Below are positions 15,998 to 24,488 of a stretch of 64,000 bases of DNA, piece by piece. Each line of letters begins with the position of its first letter. The stretch's first letter is position 1. The translations under genes were made by a program, and so were the position numbers. Source of the DNA: Alphaproteobacteria bacterium (lineage in GTDB: Bacteria > Planctomycetota > Phycisphaerae > UBA1845); assembly GCA_028285105.1 (NCBI GenBank), contig JANQQE010000001.1, forward strand, positions 1 to 64,000. Direction: 5' to 3'. The notes under the pieces are model-generated. The model saw only the letters and a list, made by a program, of their open reading frames with translations, did no database searches and was not told where the DNA came from.

Positions 15998-17740
15998 ATG
16001 GCACGCGCAACCGCGACTCGATCCAAACCAAAAACCAAGGCATCTTCGGCGACAAAATCCTCTTCGGCATCCTCTTCGGCGACCAAGGCAGCGGCAGCGT
16101 CTGCCACCAAAACCAAGCGGAAGTCCTCTCGGGCGGCAGCATCAAGGTCAACAGGTTCTTCAAAATCAACAGAAGCCAGGTCATCATCCAGCCGAACCGC
16201 AACCAAATCAAAGCGGACGTCAACTGGCAAGGGAGCCGGCAAGAATGGTGCTGGCAGCAGTGGATCAACCAGCAATGGAACGACGCGCAGCAGCCGGGCA
16301 AAAACCAACGGAAAGGTCAAGACCAATGGCCGAGTAAAGTCAGTTGGCCCAGTGACGTCAAATGGCCGTGCCAAGACAAGTCGCAAATCTACGTCGCTAA
16401 GAACCTATCGGTCGGTCCTGAACTATCTCAAGACAGTAAGCAATTATGAAAGTGCTCCGCCGGTCGCCTACAACAGGCGGACATTCAAGCTCGACCGAAT
16501 CAAGCGACTTCTCGCTGCTCTGGGGCACCCCGAAAAAGAATTCAAATCGATTCACATCGCGGGTACCAAGGGTAAAGGCTGCACGTCCACGATGGTGGCG
16601 TGCATGTTGCAGGGGTGCGGGTACAAAGTCGGGCTTTACACGTCACCCCACCTGACAACCGTCCGCGAACGGATGACAGTCGATGGTGAGATGCCGACCG
16701 AACAGGAATTCACGAAGCTGATCGCCCGAGTTGCCCAAGAGGCGAACAAGGCGTTGGCGAAGGATGAAGAAGCAACGTATTTTGAATTACTGACGGCAGC
16801 TGCTTTTGTTTGGTTTGCCGAATCCGAGGTCGAGTTTGCGGTCGTGGAGACGGGGCTGGGGGGACGTTTGGATTCGACCAACATCCTCAAACCCGAAGTC
16901 TGCGGTGTAACCAACATTAGTTACGACCACACCGCACTCCTGGGTAGCAAGCTTACGGAGATCGCAGAAGAGAAAGCCGGCATCTTCAAAAAGGGCGTAC
17001 CCGTCGTCAGTTCTCCGCAAGAGCCCGAGGTCATGGGCGTCCTCAAGAAGGCGGCAGAAGAAATGGGATCGACCTTTTGTGTCCCGGGTGACGACAACGA
17101 ATTCAGCTACAGGTTTGAAGCCACTCGGCTTCTCGGGCCGCACACACGGTTGTCACTTACGACATCGCGAAGTCGCTTTGAGCATCTGCCTGTACCGCTT
17201 CCCGGCGAACATCAGGCGATCAACTGTAGCGTCGCACTTTCCATGATGGACGCCCTCAAAACGCGTGGCGTTAAGATCGACGATCAAAAAGCAATCGACG
17301 GGCTAGGGAATGTCAAGATTCGCGGGCGAATGGAAATGGTTCGCGATGAACCGCGTACTTTGATCGACGGCGCGCACAATGCCGCGAGCGTCGAAGCGCT
17401 GATGCGGGCGATTGGACAGACCGTTCCTTACGATTCGATGATTGTTATCTTCGCTTGCCAGCGCGACAAAGACATCGCTGGGATGCTCGAACACGTTCAA
17501 CTCGGTGCCGACAAAATCATTTTCACGTCGGCTCGCACAAAGCGATCAGCCGATCCGCACGACTTGCTGCACACGTTTCAGGAATCTTGCACCAAGATGG
17601 CTCAAGTTGCTGAGAACCTCGACGATGCGTTAAGCATTGCCGAACGGGCTGCCTCGCGCGACGATCTGATTTGTATCACCGGTTCATTTTACATTGTCGG
17701 CGATGCCCGCAAGAAATTTGCGGAACAAGTCAAAGCCTAG
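15998..17740 (+). CDS. folC: Folylpolyglutamate / dihydrofolate synthase with histone-like N-terminal extension
   Basis: Mur-ligase-related enzyme that joins glutamate to folates (and often to dihydropteroate). From about residue 135 the protein has a full FolC body: HIAGTKGKGCTSTM as the P-loop, GLYTSPHLTTVRERM, VETGLGGRLDSTN, ISYDHTALLG with the metal/ATP-contact histidine, and LIDGAHNAASV. Ahead of it lie about 130 residues made mainly of Lys, Arg, Ser, Thr, Ala and Gly in short repeats such as TKSSSASSSATKAA, resembling the tails of bacterial histone-H1-like proteins. The ATG at 15998 starts this tail; internal starts cannot be excluded, but the frame stays open and coding-like throughout. 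The tail might bind nucleic acid or be a spacer. Confidence 0.88.
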   Translation: MARATATRSKPKTKASSATKSSSASSSATKAAAASATKTKRKSSRAAASRSTGSSKSTEARSSSSRTATKSKRTSTGKGAGKNGAGSSGSTSNGTTRSSRAKTNGKVKTNGRVKSVGPVTSNGRAKTSRKSTSLRTYRSVLNYLKTVSNYESAPPVAYNRRTFKLDRIKRLLAALGHPEKEFKSIHIAGTKGKGCTSTMVACMLQGCGYKVGLYTSPHLTTVRERMTVDGEMPTEQEFTKLIARVAQEANKALAKDEEATYFELLTAAAFVWFAESEVEFAVVETGLGGRLDSTNILKPEVCGVTNISYDHTALLGSKLTEIAEEKAGIFKKGVPVVSSPQEPEVMGVLKKAAEEMGSTFCVPGDDNEFSYRFEATRLLGPHTRLSLTTSRSRFEHLPVPLPGEHQAINCSVALSMMDALKTRGVKIDDQKAIDGLGNVKIRGRMEMVRDEPRTLIDGAHNAASVEALMRAIGQTVPYDSMIVIFACQRDKDIAGMLEHVQLGADKIIFTSARTKRSADPHDLLHTFQESCTKMAQVAENLDDALSIAERAASRDDLICITGSFYIVGDARKKFAEQVKA

Positions 17741-17813
17741 ATTCTGAACTCTAACATTCTTGAATCCTAAACTTCCTTTGTTCGTTGGGTTGGCAACGTC
17801 CCTTCAGAATGCC

Positions 17814-19571
17814 TTATTGCGAATCGTTCTGCGGTGTTGGCGCGGTCTTTTGTCGTTCGACGACGAGCGTGCCGGCAACGAGGTCGCCTAAACGCTGGTG
17901 GTTTCTCGTCAAAATGACGAGCATCGCCAGCGGCAGGAATGAACCTTTGTAGTACAACTCGAAGCGCAACAGATTTCGTACGATCACCGACAGTGACGAG
18001 CAGGGCTTGCCGGAAGTCGAACAGACCTGTAAGCCAAGTGCCAACTTCCCGATCGTTGCTCGAAAGGCGAGTTCCATCGCCATCGAATACGCCACGAACA
18101 GCAGCAGCACCTTGGCCCACGGCGCAAATGCCGCATTCGGATCGGTCTCCAGCAAGTAGGACAATTCGCGTTGAAAATCGTCTCCAGGTGTGAAGTTGGC
18201 GGTGATCCATGGCGTGACGAAAAGCGGTACCGCAACGAGCGCGACGACGAACAGATCAATTGAAAATGCCGACGCCCTTTTGCCGAATCCGGCGAGGGTG
18301 TAACCCGGTGGCGTTTCCATTTCGACGAAGAGGCTGGGCGTGCGTCGAACGAAGACGACAAAAAGTAAGGCGCTAAGCATTATCGCGATCGCAATCGATA
18401 CGTTTTGCGAGGCGGCAGACCCCGCCGACTTCTGACGAAGTGGTGTCACCTCAGCCGATTCAATCGAAGGGGCACCACCGGAGGGTGGCCAGACACCGGA
18501 CCATACGGACGTTGAACCTTCGGACGTTGCTTCAAACGCAAGGGCGATGTCTTCGCCGTAACGGGTTGCTGCGATTTCGGTTCCGACAGTCTGCGATTCT
18601 TGAAGATCGAATTGAAACGGCTCGCCGGCTTTCCATACACCGTCGAGCCATTGATGGGCTTTGACGATCGGTGGTATGGTGTCGTCCGTGCGCTCGATGC
18701 TGACGACGGTGTATACCTTTCGGTTGTTAAGAAATCCGATCACGTTGGAAGGCGAAATGTTTGGGCCACGCGCGGGCGGTTGCCACCCGTTGAGTGTTCC
18801 GAACGAAAGTTTCAGGTTGCTGTCGTCTTCGCTCGACGCAAAGAGGATCGCGAAGCTGTCGCGTCCAGCCGCCAACCGATGAAATGACGCTGACTCAAGT
18901 TCGACAGGGCAAAGCGTTACGAATTGCCAGGCGCCGCGGTGGTATCGCACGAGCGAATGGAGGGGGGGTGGCTGATCCATGTCGATGACTGACGCTGCTG
19001 TCGCAATGGGCTTTTGAACCTGCTGACCATTGGTCGTAACATCCGTCGATGCTTCGTTTGCAGGTTGAATGTGCAGGGGGAGGTCCAATACCGAGCGGGT
19101 CGCGACAATGGCGTAAACTGCGTCCGATTCCGTGTCGCCATAGACAGCCAGTGGGACGACATCCCCGGGCGCGGTCAACTCTGGAAAATCGTCGTCGCGC
19201 GGCAGTTCGGATGCCACTCGTTGAACGAACCGCAGTCGGTAATGCGATCCGTCGCGATAAAAGACGTGCAGATTGTCCCCTCGAATCGCAGATGCCGCGA
19301 TATATCCGCCAAACTCGCCACCACGAAAGCCGCGAAACCGCAGGCCGCTATCGAGAGACTGCCCATAAGCGAAAGTCACACCGGGATGCTTGGAATTGGC
19401 ATCTGGTACGGTTCGATAAATCCAGAGGTGGTCAGCGTTTCCGACCGACTTGATCGGAGTGATGCGGTCGTCACCGTAAGTGATTGCGGAAGGCGACCAC
19501 AACCCGATAGATGCCCACGCAATCAATGCAAAATGAAATCCTCTGCAAACGAGGTGTGAACTATTCATCAT
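17814..19571 (-). CDS. Secreted-domain RDD family membrane protein
   Basis: 585-residue protein. A cleavable-type signal (near 1-30) precedes about 360 periplasmic residues with beta-rich, propeller-like sequence. Then comes a single membrane segment near 405-425 and a C-terminal RDD domain starting GFGKRASAFSIDLFVV with three membrane helices and a final HQRLGDLVAGTLVV. RDD proteins are poorly defined; some are proposed transporters or ion exchangers. The start ATG at 19571 overlaps the end of the upstream lipoprotein gene by 11 bases, indicating an operon. The open frame reaches 19670 but would overlap the neighbour heavily. It is convergent with folC. Confidence 0.7.
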   Translation of the reverse strand: MMNSSHLVCRGFHFALIAWASIGLWSPSAITYGDDRITPIKSVGNADHLWIYRTVPDANSKHPGVTFAYGQSLDSGLRFRGFRGGEFGGYIAASAIRGDNLHVFYRDGSHYRLRFVQRVASELPRDDDFPELTAPGDVVPLAVYGDTESDAVYAIVATRSVLDLPLHIQPANEASTDVTTNGQQVQKPIATAASVIDMDQPPPLHSLVRYHRGAWQFVTLCPVELESASFHRLAAGRDSFAILFASSEDDSNLKLSFGTLNGWQPPARGPNISPSNVIGFLNNRKVYTVVSIERTDDTIPPIVKAHQWLDGVWKAGEPFQFDLQESQTVGTEIAATRYGEDIALAFEATSEGSTSVWSGVWPPSGGAPSIESAEVTPLRQKSAGSAASQNVSIAIAIMLSALLFVVFVRRTPSLFVEMETPPGYTLAGFGKRASAFSIDLFVVALVAVPLFVTPWITANFTPGDDFQRELSYLLETDPNAAFAPWAKVLLLFVAYSMAMELAFRATIGKLALGLQVCSTSGKPCSSLSVIVRNLLRFELYYKGSFLPLAMLVILTRNHQRLGDLVAGTLVVERQKTAPTPQNDSQ

Positions 19572-20643
19572 CAGAATCGATTGGGGAATCGATCGGTATT
19601 TCGGATTCGGAGTTCTCATCGGGTGCGTCGATCGTATCGGAATCGTCGGTGAATGGCGCTTCATCTTCAAAGTATGCGCCGTCTTCGCGGAGTCGTTGTT
19701 CTTCTTCCAATTGAGCCCGAATCAGATCGCTGGCCTTGAGAGGATTGTACAGGTGATCAAGCTCGACATCGAGGTCAACGATGTGATCGAATTGGGCACC
19801 GCGATCGAGCGGGAACTGAAATGCCGGGTGATCCCCGGAAACGTTCGGCAACATTTTCCAGCCACCAACGGTCAAGAGCATGTACCCTTCGGTAGCGGGC
19901 CATTGGACCTCAAAGCGATGCGGAATCATCGGACCGCCCGTTACGATGTTTTTGTATTTATCGAGCTTTGCGTCCATGACAATCTGTCCCATCGGGTCGC
20001 GAAATATAACACGGTCGATGAGTTGCGGTTCGAATCTTGACAGCCAGAATTCTTTGGCGATTCGCCCGCTTTCATCGAAGAAGATGATCTGCTGATGCGT
20101 GTCGGTTAACCGCTGCGTAGGAGTCGCGTCGGCGCTGGAGATGAGCGAGATTCCCAGCGCTTCGACGATCAATTCGGGGCGGATGATGAGGTCGCGGGCG
20201 TTGGGTTCGATGTCGCGATTGTGTCGGCCCCAGGTTAGGGCGTGGGCGTCAGGCTGTTCAACCCAATAGCGCGATTCGTTGGATCCAAATACAAAGTAAG
20301 ATTTTCCCAGAACGCTCATGTTTAACCGCATGTTGCGCGGGCACAGTACGATCAGATTCGCGTCCACATCGAAGCGCCGTTCGGATCCGTCCTGATCGGT
20401 GAATCGACAACGTGCAAATCCTCCCTTGGATTTGATGGTCTTTTGGAGGCCGCGGTTGTTTTGATTCACGATCTCAATGGCATCGCGCATCGGGATAGGC
20501 TCGAACGGTTCGATTTCGATCGTATCCGGTCCGCGTGGCGGGCAGCCCGTCGTCAATCCCAGCAGTCCAAGGCAAAGCGGCGCCAGAATCAACCGGTTGG
20601 CGACTGCATACTTCCGGAATATCGATGGTTGGGAAATGGTCAT
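19561..20643 (-). CDS. LolA/LolB-like lipoprotein with acidic tail
   Basis: 360 residues. The signal ends in a lipobox-like LGLTTGC near residue 34. The body has a run of antiparallel beta segments (ADANLIVLCPRNMRLNMSV-type pattern, then SYFVFGSNESRYWVEQP) reminiscent of lipoprotein-carrier folds of the LolA/LolB or DUF4292 type, which is a fold guess only. The last 45 residues are rich in Asp and Glu. Its ATG overlaps the upstream stop (ATGA at 20640-20643), so it is translationally coupled. Role unknown; a cell-envelope factor is likely. Confidence 0.6.
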   Translation of the reverse strand: MTISQPSIFRKYAVANRLILAPLCLGLLGLTTGCPPRGPDTIEIEPFEPIPMRDAIEIVNQNNRGLQKTIKSKGGFARCRFTDQDGSERRFDVDANLIVLCPRNMRLNMSVLGKSYFVFGSNESRYWVEQPDAHALTWGRHNRDIEPNARDLIIRPELIVEALGISLISSADATPTQRLTDTHQQIIFFDESGRIAKEFWLSRFEPQLIDRVIFRDPMGQIVMDAKLDKYKNIVTGGPMIPHRFEVQWPATEGYMLLTVGGWKMLPNVSGDHPAFQFPLDRGAQFDHIVDLDVELDHLYNPLKASDLIRAQLEEEQRLREDGAYFEDEAPFTDDSDTIDAPDENSESEIPIDSPIDSDDE

Positions 20644-21341
20644 TTTGAATCCTGTAGCTCTTCGGTCGGTGTTGATTCTAGTTCCGATACTGGATCGGTC
20701 TCGGATTGCACTTCATTCTGAGCGACAGCGGAGTCTTGAACTTCGGTGGAGTCCGATTCCTCCGTCGCATCGAGTTCGTCGAAGTCGCCCATGTCGCCGT
20801 GGAGGATCGCACCGAGTTGGCGGCTTACACTGTCGATCTGGCTGTCGTCGAGGTGTGGGTTGACAACTTTGTGAATCGACTGTTCGCGAACAAGGCGCAT
20901 GTGCCAGACTTCGTTGCACTCCTCTTCGGTGGTTTGTTCGTATTTGAGGATGCGTTTTCGCATGAGGATCAGCGCCAGAACGAATCTGAACCGGATGCGT
21001 TCGTCGAGCGTTTCGTCGGCAAGACGTGTAAAAAAACTTATGAGTACCTCGTCGTCGAGCAACAGACGTTTTTTCTTTTCGCGAGCCGGTACGGACGTTT
21101 TGAAAAAGCAGTAACAGTCGGCAGGCGGACCGGGCCAATCTTCAATGGAGTAATCTTCGCGGCGAAAGGTGTCGCCTTCGTCGTACAGCACCGCGTAAAT
21201 GGGTTCGTTTTCTACAAGTTCGCGCCCCGACGCACTGCAAACGCTGGTGCAGCGGGCGACTTCCCATTGTTCCATATCTGCCAACCAATCCTGTATGAAT
21301 CCGTTTCGACCGGCGACTGCTTGCGAAACGTAAGTGTTCAA
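20640..21341 (-). CDS. Conserved-looking protein of unknown function
   Basis: Up to 233 residues. The N-terminal part has a cysteine-containing region (VARCTSVCSASGREL) and an acidic aromatic segment (YSIEDWPGPPADCYCFFK). A charged helical middle (TLDERIRFRFVLALILMRKR) and an acidic Ser/Thr/Glu-rich tail follow. I do not recognise a family. The start is unresolved: the in-frame TTG at 21341 and ATG at 21275 both lack a Shine-Dalgarno. AGGA at good spacing precedes an ATG at 21354 in another frame, and the coding pattern seems to continue upstream of the TTG (WAW). A frameshift or sequencing error near the start is possible. First gene of a coupled unit with the lipoprotein and the RDD protein. 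Confidence 0.6.
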   Translation of the reverse strand: MNTYVSQAVAGRNGFIQDWLADMEQWEVARCTSVCSASGRELVENEPIYAVLYDEGDTFRREDYSIEDWPGPPADCYCFFKTSVPAREKKKRLLLDDEVLISFFTRLADETLDERIRFRFVLALILMRKRILKYEQTTEEECNEVWHMRLVREQSIHKVVNPHLDDSQIDSVSRQLGAILHGDMGDFDELDATEESDSTEVQDSAVAQNEVQSETDPVSELESTPTEELQDSK

Positions 21342-21406
21342 TGTCCAAGCCCATCTGTTGATCCTAACGGGCCGGTTCAGTAAACATCCTTGAACGGGTG
21401 TGTTGT

Positions 21407-21445
21407 GTCAACCATCTGTGTTAACCGTTTGTATCAACCGTCTGC
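21407..21445. repeat. Three tandem 13-bp imperfect repeats
   Basis: Three adjacent 13-mers: GTCAACCATCTGT, GTTAACCGTTTGT and ATCAACCGTCTGC. The last one covers the stop codon of the thioredoxin-like gene. The repeat sits between that gene and the downstream unit. No function is evident; duplication by slippage is likely. Confidence 0.6.
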
Positions 21446-23350
21446 GTCGAGCAGATTCGCCAGGACCGTTTTGACAGCGGACGTTGAGCCGTCAGACAGG
21501 GCGATCTTGCCTTTCGCATCGATGACAAACATCGAGGGAATCGCCACCACGCCATATGCGTCGGCTGCCTTGTTGGCATTACCGGTCTCGCCGAATACGT
21601 GATGCCAGTTCATCTTTCGCTCCTTGACGAAGGATCGCAGCTTGGATTTATCGGCATCGAGACTGATGCTTATGATGATGACGTCGTCGCGGTCGCCATA
21701 GGATTTGAAGATTTCGATCATGGCGGGGATTTCGGCGATGCACGGTCCGCACCATGTTGCCCAGAAATCCAGCACCACGACTTTCCCACTCAACTCGCTT
21801 AAATTTAGCTCGTTTCCGTCGAGTGTTGTCACTGACAATGCCGGGGCGTCTTCGCCAATTTTGATCGAGGAGGCCATCTCCGGTCCGGTGGTTCGTGGAT
21901 CGATGTTCAACGTGAACTCGTATGCGGTTTTGTCGGATGAGATCACTTGATCGACAAGCGGTTTGAATCCGTCGGCATAGACCGAAACCTTAAATTCATC
22001 GTGCGGGGCGTCGAGCATTTGGAACGCACCATTCACATCGGTTATTGCCGCCAGCCCGAGCGACGAGTGACCGCGCCAATCGGTGGCCATGATGTACGCA
22101 CCTGGACGGGCGTTGCCTTCGGTGTCTCGTACAATGCCGGTAATCGAGCGACTTGGTTTGAGTTCGAAATCGAGCTTGGACGTCTTGTTGGGCTGGACTT
22201 CTACGACTTTCAATTCCGGAGCATGTCCCGCAAGGTGGACCGTGACCACAACCTGCCCACTCGGGACGCCTGGAATTTCGTACATGCCTTCAAAATCGGA
22301 CCACGCTTTGGGGGAGGCCTCTTGAGCGGTCGTTCCGATCGAAATGCGCGCGCCGTTTCTGGGGACCACATTCGATGACAAATGGTCGCCGGATTTCGAA
22401 ATGATTTTGCCCGCTAGGATGCCAGCCGATGCCATGACCAGCTCGTGATCGGATTCGGTTGCACCCATGGGCAATTCGACCGTGCGCTCGAAATCGATAT
22501 CGGAGACTTTCGATTGGTGCGTTAACCGCACTTTGAGCGATTCGCAATCGAAGGCGAGTCCTTCAAGCCTTGCCCGACCCTCAGAGTTGGTTATGGACTG
22601 TCGATATTTTTGATGCGGCATATCGACGGTTTCAATCACGACGTTCAAGATCGGTTGATTCTTGTCGTCAACGACAGTCAGGTTAACAATTCGTTCGTGC
22701 GAGAGTCGAACCGATTGCAGACCGGCATTTTCGGCTTCGCGAATGCGCACGTCATGGTCGGCATACCCTTTCGACTTGACACTAATCGAAAGGCCACCGG
22801 GTAAAATGCCTTCCAACTTGAATGCACCTTTGGCATCGGTTTTCGTTTCGTAATCTTTATAACCGGACTTGGCCAGTACCTCGGCGCCTTCAATGGGATT
22901 TTGTGTGGCTCTGTCGGTGACCGTTCCTTCGAGGACGATCGAGCCCTCCATTTGATGATCGACAAAAGGAAGATCGCCATCGACGGTCAACATGACATCG
23001 ATGGTTGCAGCGACATGGTGCGCTTTGACGATGGTCACGGCCGCTTCACCGGCGATGCGTTTCTCGGCCTCCAATTTTATGTCGCCATATTCAGAAGTTT
23101 TGGACTCGGCGATGACCGACTGGTCTTTCTTCAAAGTAAGCGTGACCGTCGCGCCTTCGATACCGCCTCCGCTGTGGTTGAATACCTGCCCTTCAACCAG
23201 AAGGACCCTTGGGGCTGGTGTGGGTGATGGTGAGGGCGAACTCGTTGGTTTGGGTTCTGGAGTCGGGTCAGCCAATGAAGGACCGACGAAAATGGTCAGC
23301 ACCGAACCGAACATGCATCGAAGAAACGTTGAATCTGTTGGTCTAAACAT
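21434..23350 (-). CDS. TlpA-type thioredoxin with carboxypeptidase-regulatory-like repeats
   Basis: 638-residue exported protein. A signal peptide (about 1-28) is followed by a Pro/Ser/Thr linker with repeated Pro-containing units, then several carboxypeptidase-regulatory-like beta domains. Typical patterns are GQVFNHSGGGIEGATVTL, GTVTDRATQNPIEGAEVL and GIVRDTEGNARPGAYIMA. The C-terminal 140 residues are a redoxin domain with WATWCGPCIAEIP near 527, so the active site CxxC is intact. It would act as a periplasmic thiol-disulfide enzyme, with the beta domains for attachment or substrate contact. ATG at 23350 fits the signal; the frame is open to 23407. It may be co-transcribed with the unit at 21341, 92 bases on. 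Confidence 0.8.
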   Translation of the reverse strand: MFRPTDSTFLRCMFGSVLTIFVGPSLADPTPEPKPTSSPSPSPTPAPRVLLVEGQVFNHSGGGIEGATVTLTLKKDQSVIAESKTSEYGDIKLEAEKRIAGEAAVTIVKAHHVAATIDVMLTVDGDLPFVDHQMEGSIVLEGTVTDRATQNPIEGAEVLAKSGYKDYETKTDAKGAFKLEGILPGGLSISVKSKGYADHDVRIREAENAGLQSVRLSHERIVNLTVVDDKNQPILNVVIETVDMPHQKYRQSITNSEGRARLEGLAFDCESLKVRLTHQSKVSDIDFERTVELPMGATESDHELVMASAGILAGKIISKSGDHLSSNVVPRNGARISIGTTAQEASPKAWSDFEGMYEIPGVPSGQVVVTVHLAGHAPELKVVEVQPNKTSKLDFELKPSRSITGIVRDTEGNARPGAYIMATDWRGHSSLGLAAITDVNGAFQMLDAPHDEFKVSVYADGFKPLVDQVISSDKTAYEFTLNIDPRTTGPEMASSIKIGEDAPALSVTTLDGNELNLSELSGKVVVLDFWATWCGPCIAEIPAMIEIFKSYGDRDDVIIISISLDADKSKLRSFVKERKMNWHHVFGETGNANKAADAYGVVAIPSMFVIDAKGKIALSDGSTSAVKTVLANLLDADG

Positions 23351-23406
23351 GATACCACGGATTGTAGCCGGAATCCCGTTCTTGCGAAGGCGCAAAATGC
23401 GCTTCA

Positions 23407-24150
23407 TCAGAGTGGGTTTCCGGTGGTCGGATCGCGATACGGTATTGCGTGAACCAATCGCGTGAGCGTCTCGCCGTCAATCAGTGTGATGACCGTTCCG
23501 CAGGCAAAGCGCCGGGCTCCTGGAGCAAACGTTGCCGTCGTCACGAAGAATCCTGCGTCGGCTTTCATTTTCGTGAGGACGCCGAGGAATTCTCTGACTG
23601 GTCGCTGAACGACCGGATTGCGGTATCGCTTGCATTGAATCAGTGCAATCCAACCCTTGCGTTTGACAATACCGTCTATTCCGTCATCGTGATTTTGTGG
23701 TGTGCATTGGGTTGAAAAACCTTGTAACTCGAAGTACCGCAGGACGAATTGCTCGAATGCTCTAGGCGTCATGGCCAGCATCGCGATCCTGCATGCCTGT
23801 CGCTTGAATTGAGCGAGGTTGCGGTTGTAGAGCGAATTCATCGCCCAATTTTGGCGGAAAAGCGAACTTTGACGGGTGGGCCGATAACGCCCCAATCGCG
23901 GCACCACGAGTTGACCACACAGAAATACACAAAATGCTGCTGCGATGGACAGCGTGATTCGGCGTAGTCTGATGTAAATGCCAAGAAATAGAATGGCGGA
24001 TGCGACAAGCAGAATGATTGTCTGGAAAACCCAATGTTCGGGGTTCCTGGTATTGACTCGATGTGAGGAAGTTGCGCGGTGGGTCGAACTGAGATGGGTA
24101 TCCAAGGGGCGCAACACGGATACAACTCCCAAGATCTGGCGACAGTGCAT
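23407..24150 (-). CDS. Membrane-anchored Mrr-like restriction-endonuclease-fold protein
   Basis: About 247 residues. Two membrane helices lie near residues 40-85 (VFQTIILLVASAILFLGIYI and the next). The C-terminal domain of about 120 residues matches Mrr_cat: AFEQFVLRYFELQGF, then DDGIDGIVKRKGWIALIQCKR, giving the D-x(n)-QxK form of the PD-(D/E)xK site, and ADAGFFVTTATFAPGA. A nuclease tethered to the membrane is a known but poorly understood layout, possibly acting on foreign or damaged DNA. No methylase or specificity gene is adjacent. The frame is open to a TTG at 24261; ATG at 24150 is the likeliest start, but uncertain. Confidence 0.7.
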   Translation of the reverse strand: MHCRQILGVVSVLRPLDTHLSSTHRATSSHRVNTRNPEHWVFQTIILLVASAILFLGIYIRLRRITLSIAAAFCVFLCGQLVVPRLGRYRPTRQSSLFRQNWAMNSLYNRNLAQFKRQACRIAMLAMTPRAFEQFVLRYFELQGFSTQCTPQNHDDGIDGIVKRKGWIALIQCKRYRNPVVQRPVREFLGVLTKMKADAGFFVTTATFAPGARRFACGTVITLIDGETLTRLVHAIPYRDPTTGNPL

Positions 24151-24488
24151 CCGTGCAGTTTGAATGTATGTCGAACGAGAGTATCCCCGACCAAAGGGAT
24201 GACTGGTGGTGCTGCGAGCGAGACGTGCAAGTTGATCGACCGAATGGGTTCGATAGCGCAATGACGAAAAGTTCGCGCGTTAACGTTGCCTTGAAGCTTC
24301 AACACCAGTTTTCACGATGCTGGCAGTATATCGGTTGCCCGGTGTGATTCGGGAGCGTAGAATTCAATTTGGGTAATTGTACCTAAGTAGCGAAAGTTTT
24401 CGCGCCGGTGCCTGGTTTGACTTGAAATGCATCGTTCACGTTAGAGATCGCAATCATCAGATGATTGAGTCCGAATGGAGAATCGAAC
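24151..24488. other. Divergent intergenic region
   Basis: 338 bases between the divergent nuclease-like gene and the coiled-coil gene (less if the nuclease starts at 24261). The part near 24350-24480 is AT-rich and should carry promoters. No clear operator, terminator or small RNA is seen. Confidence 0.35.
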
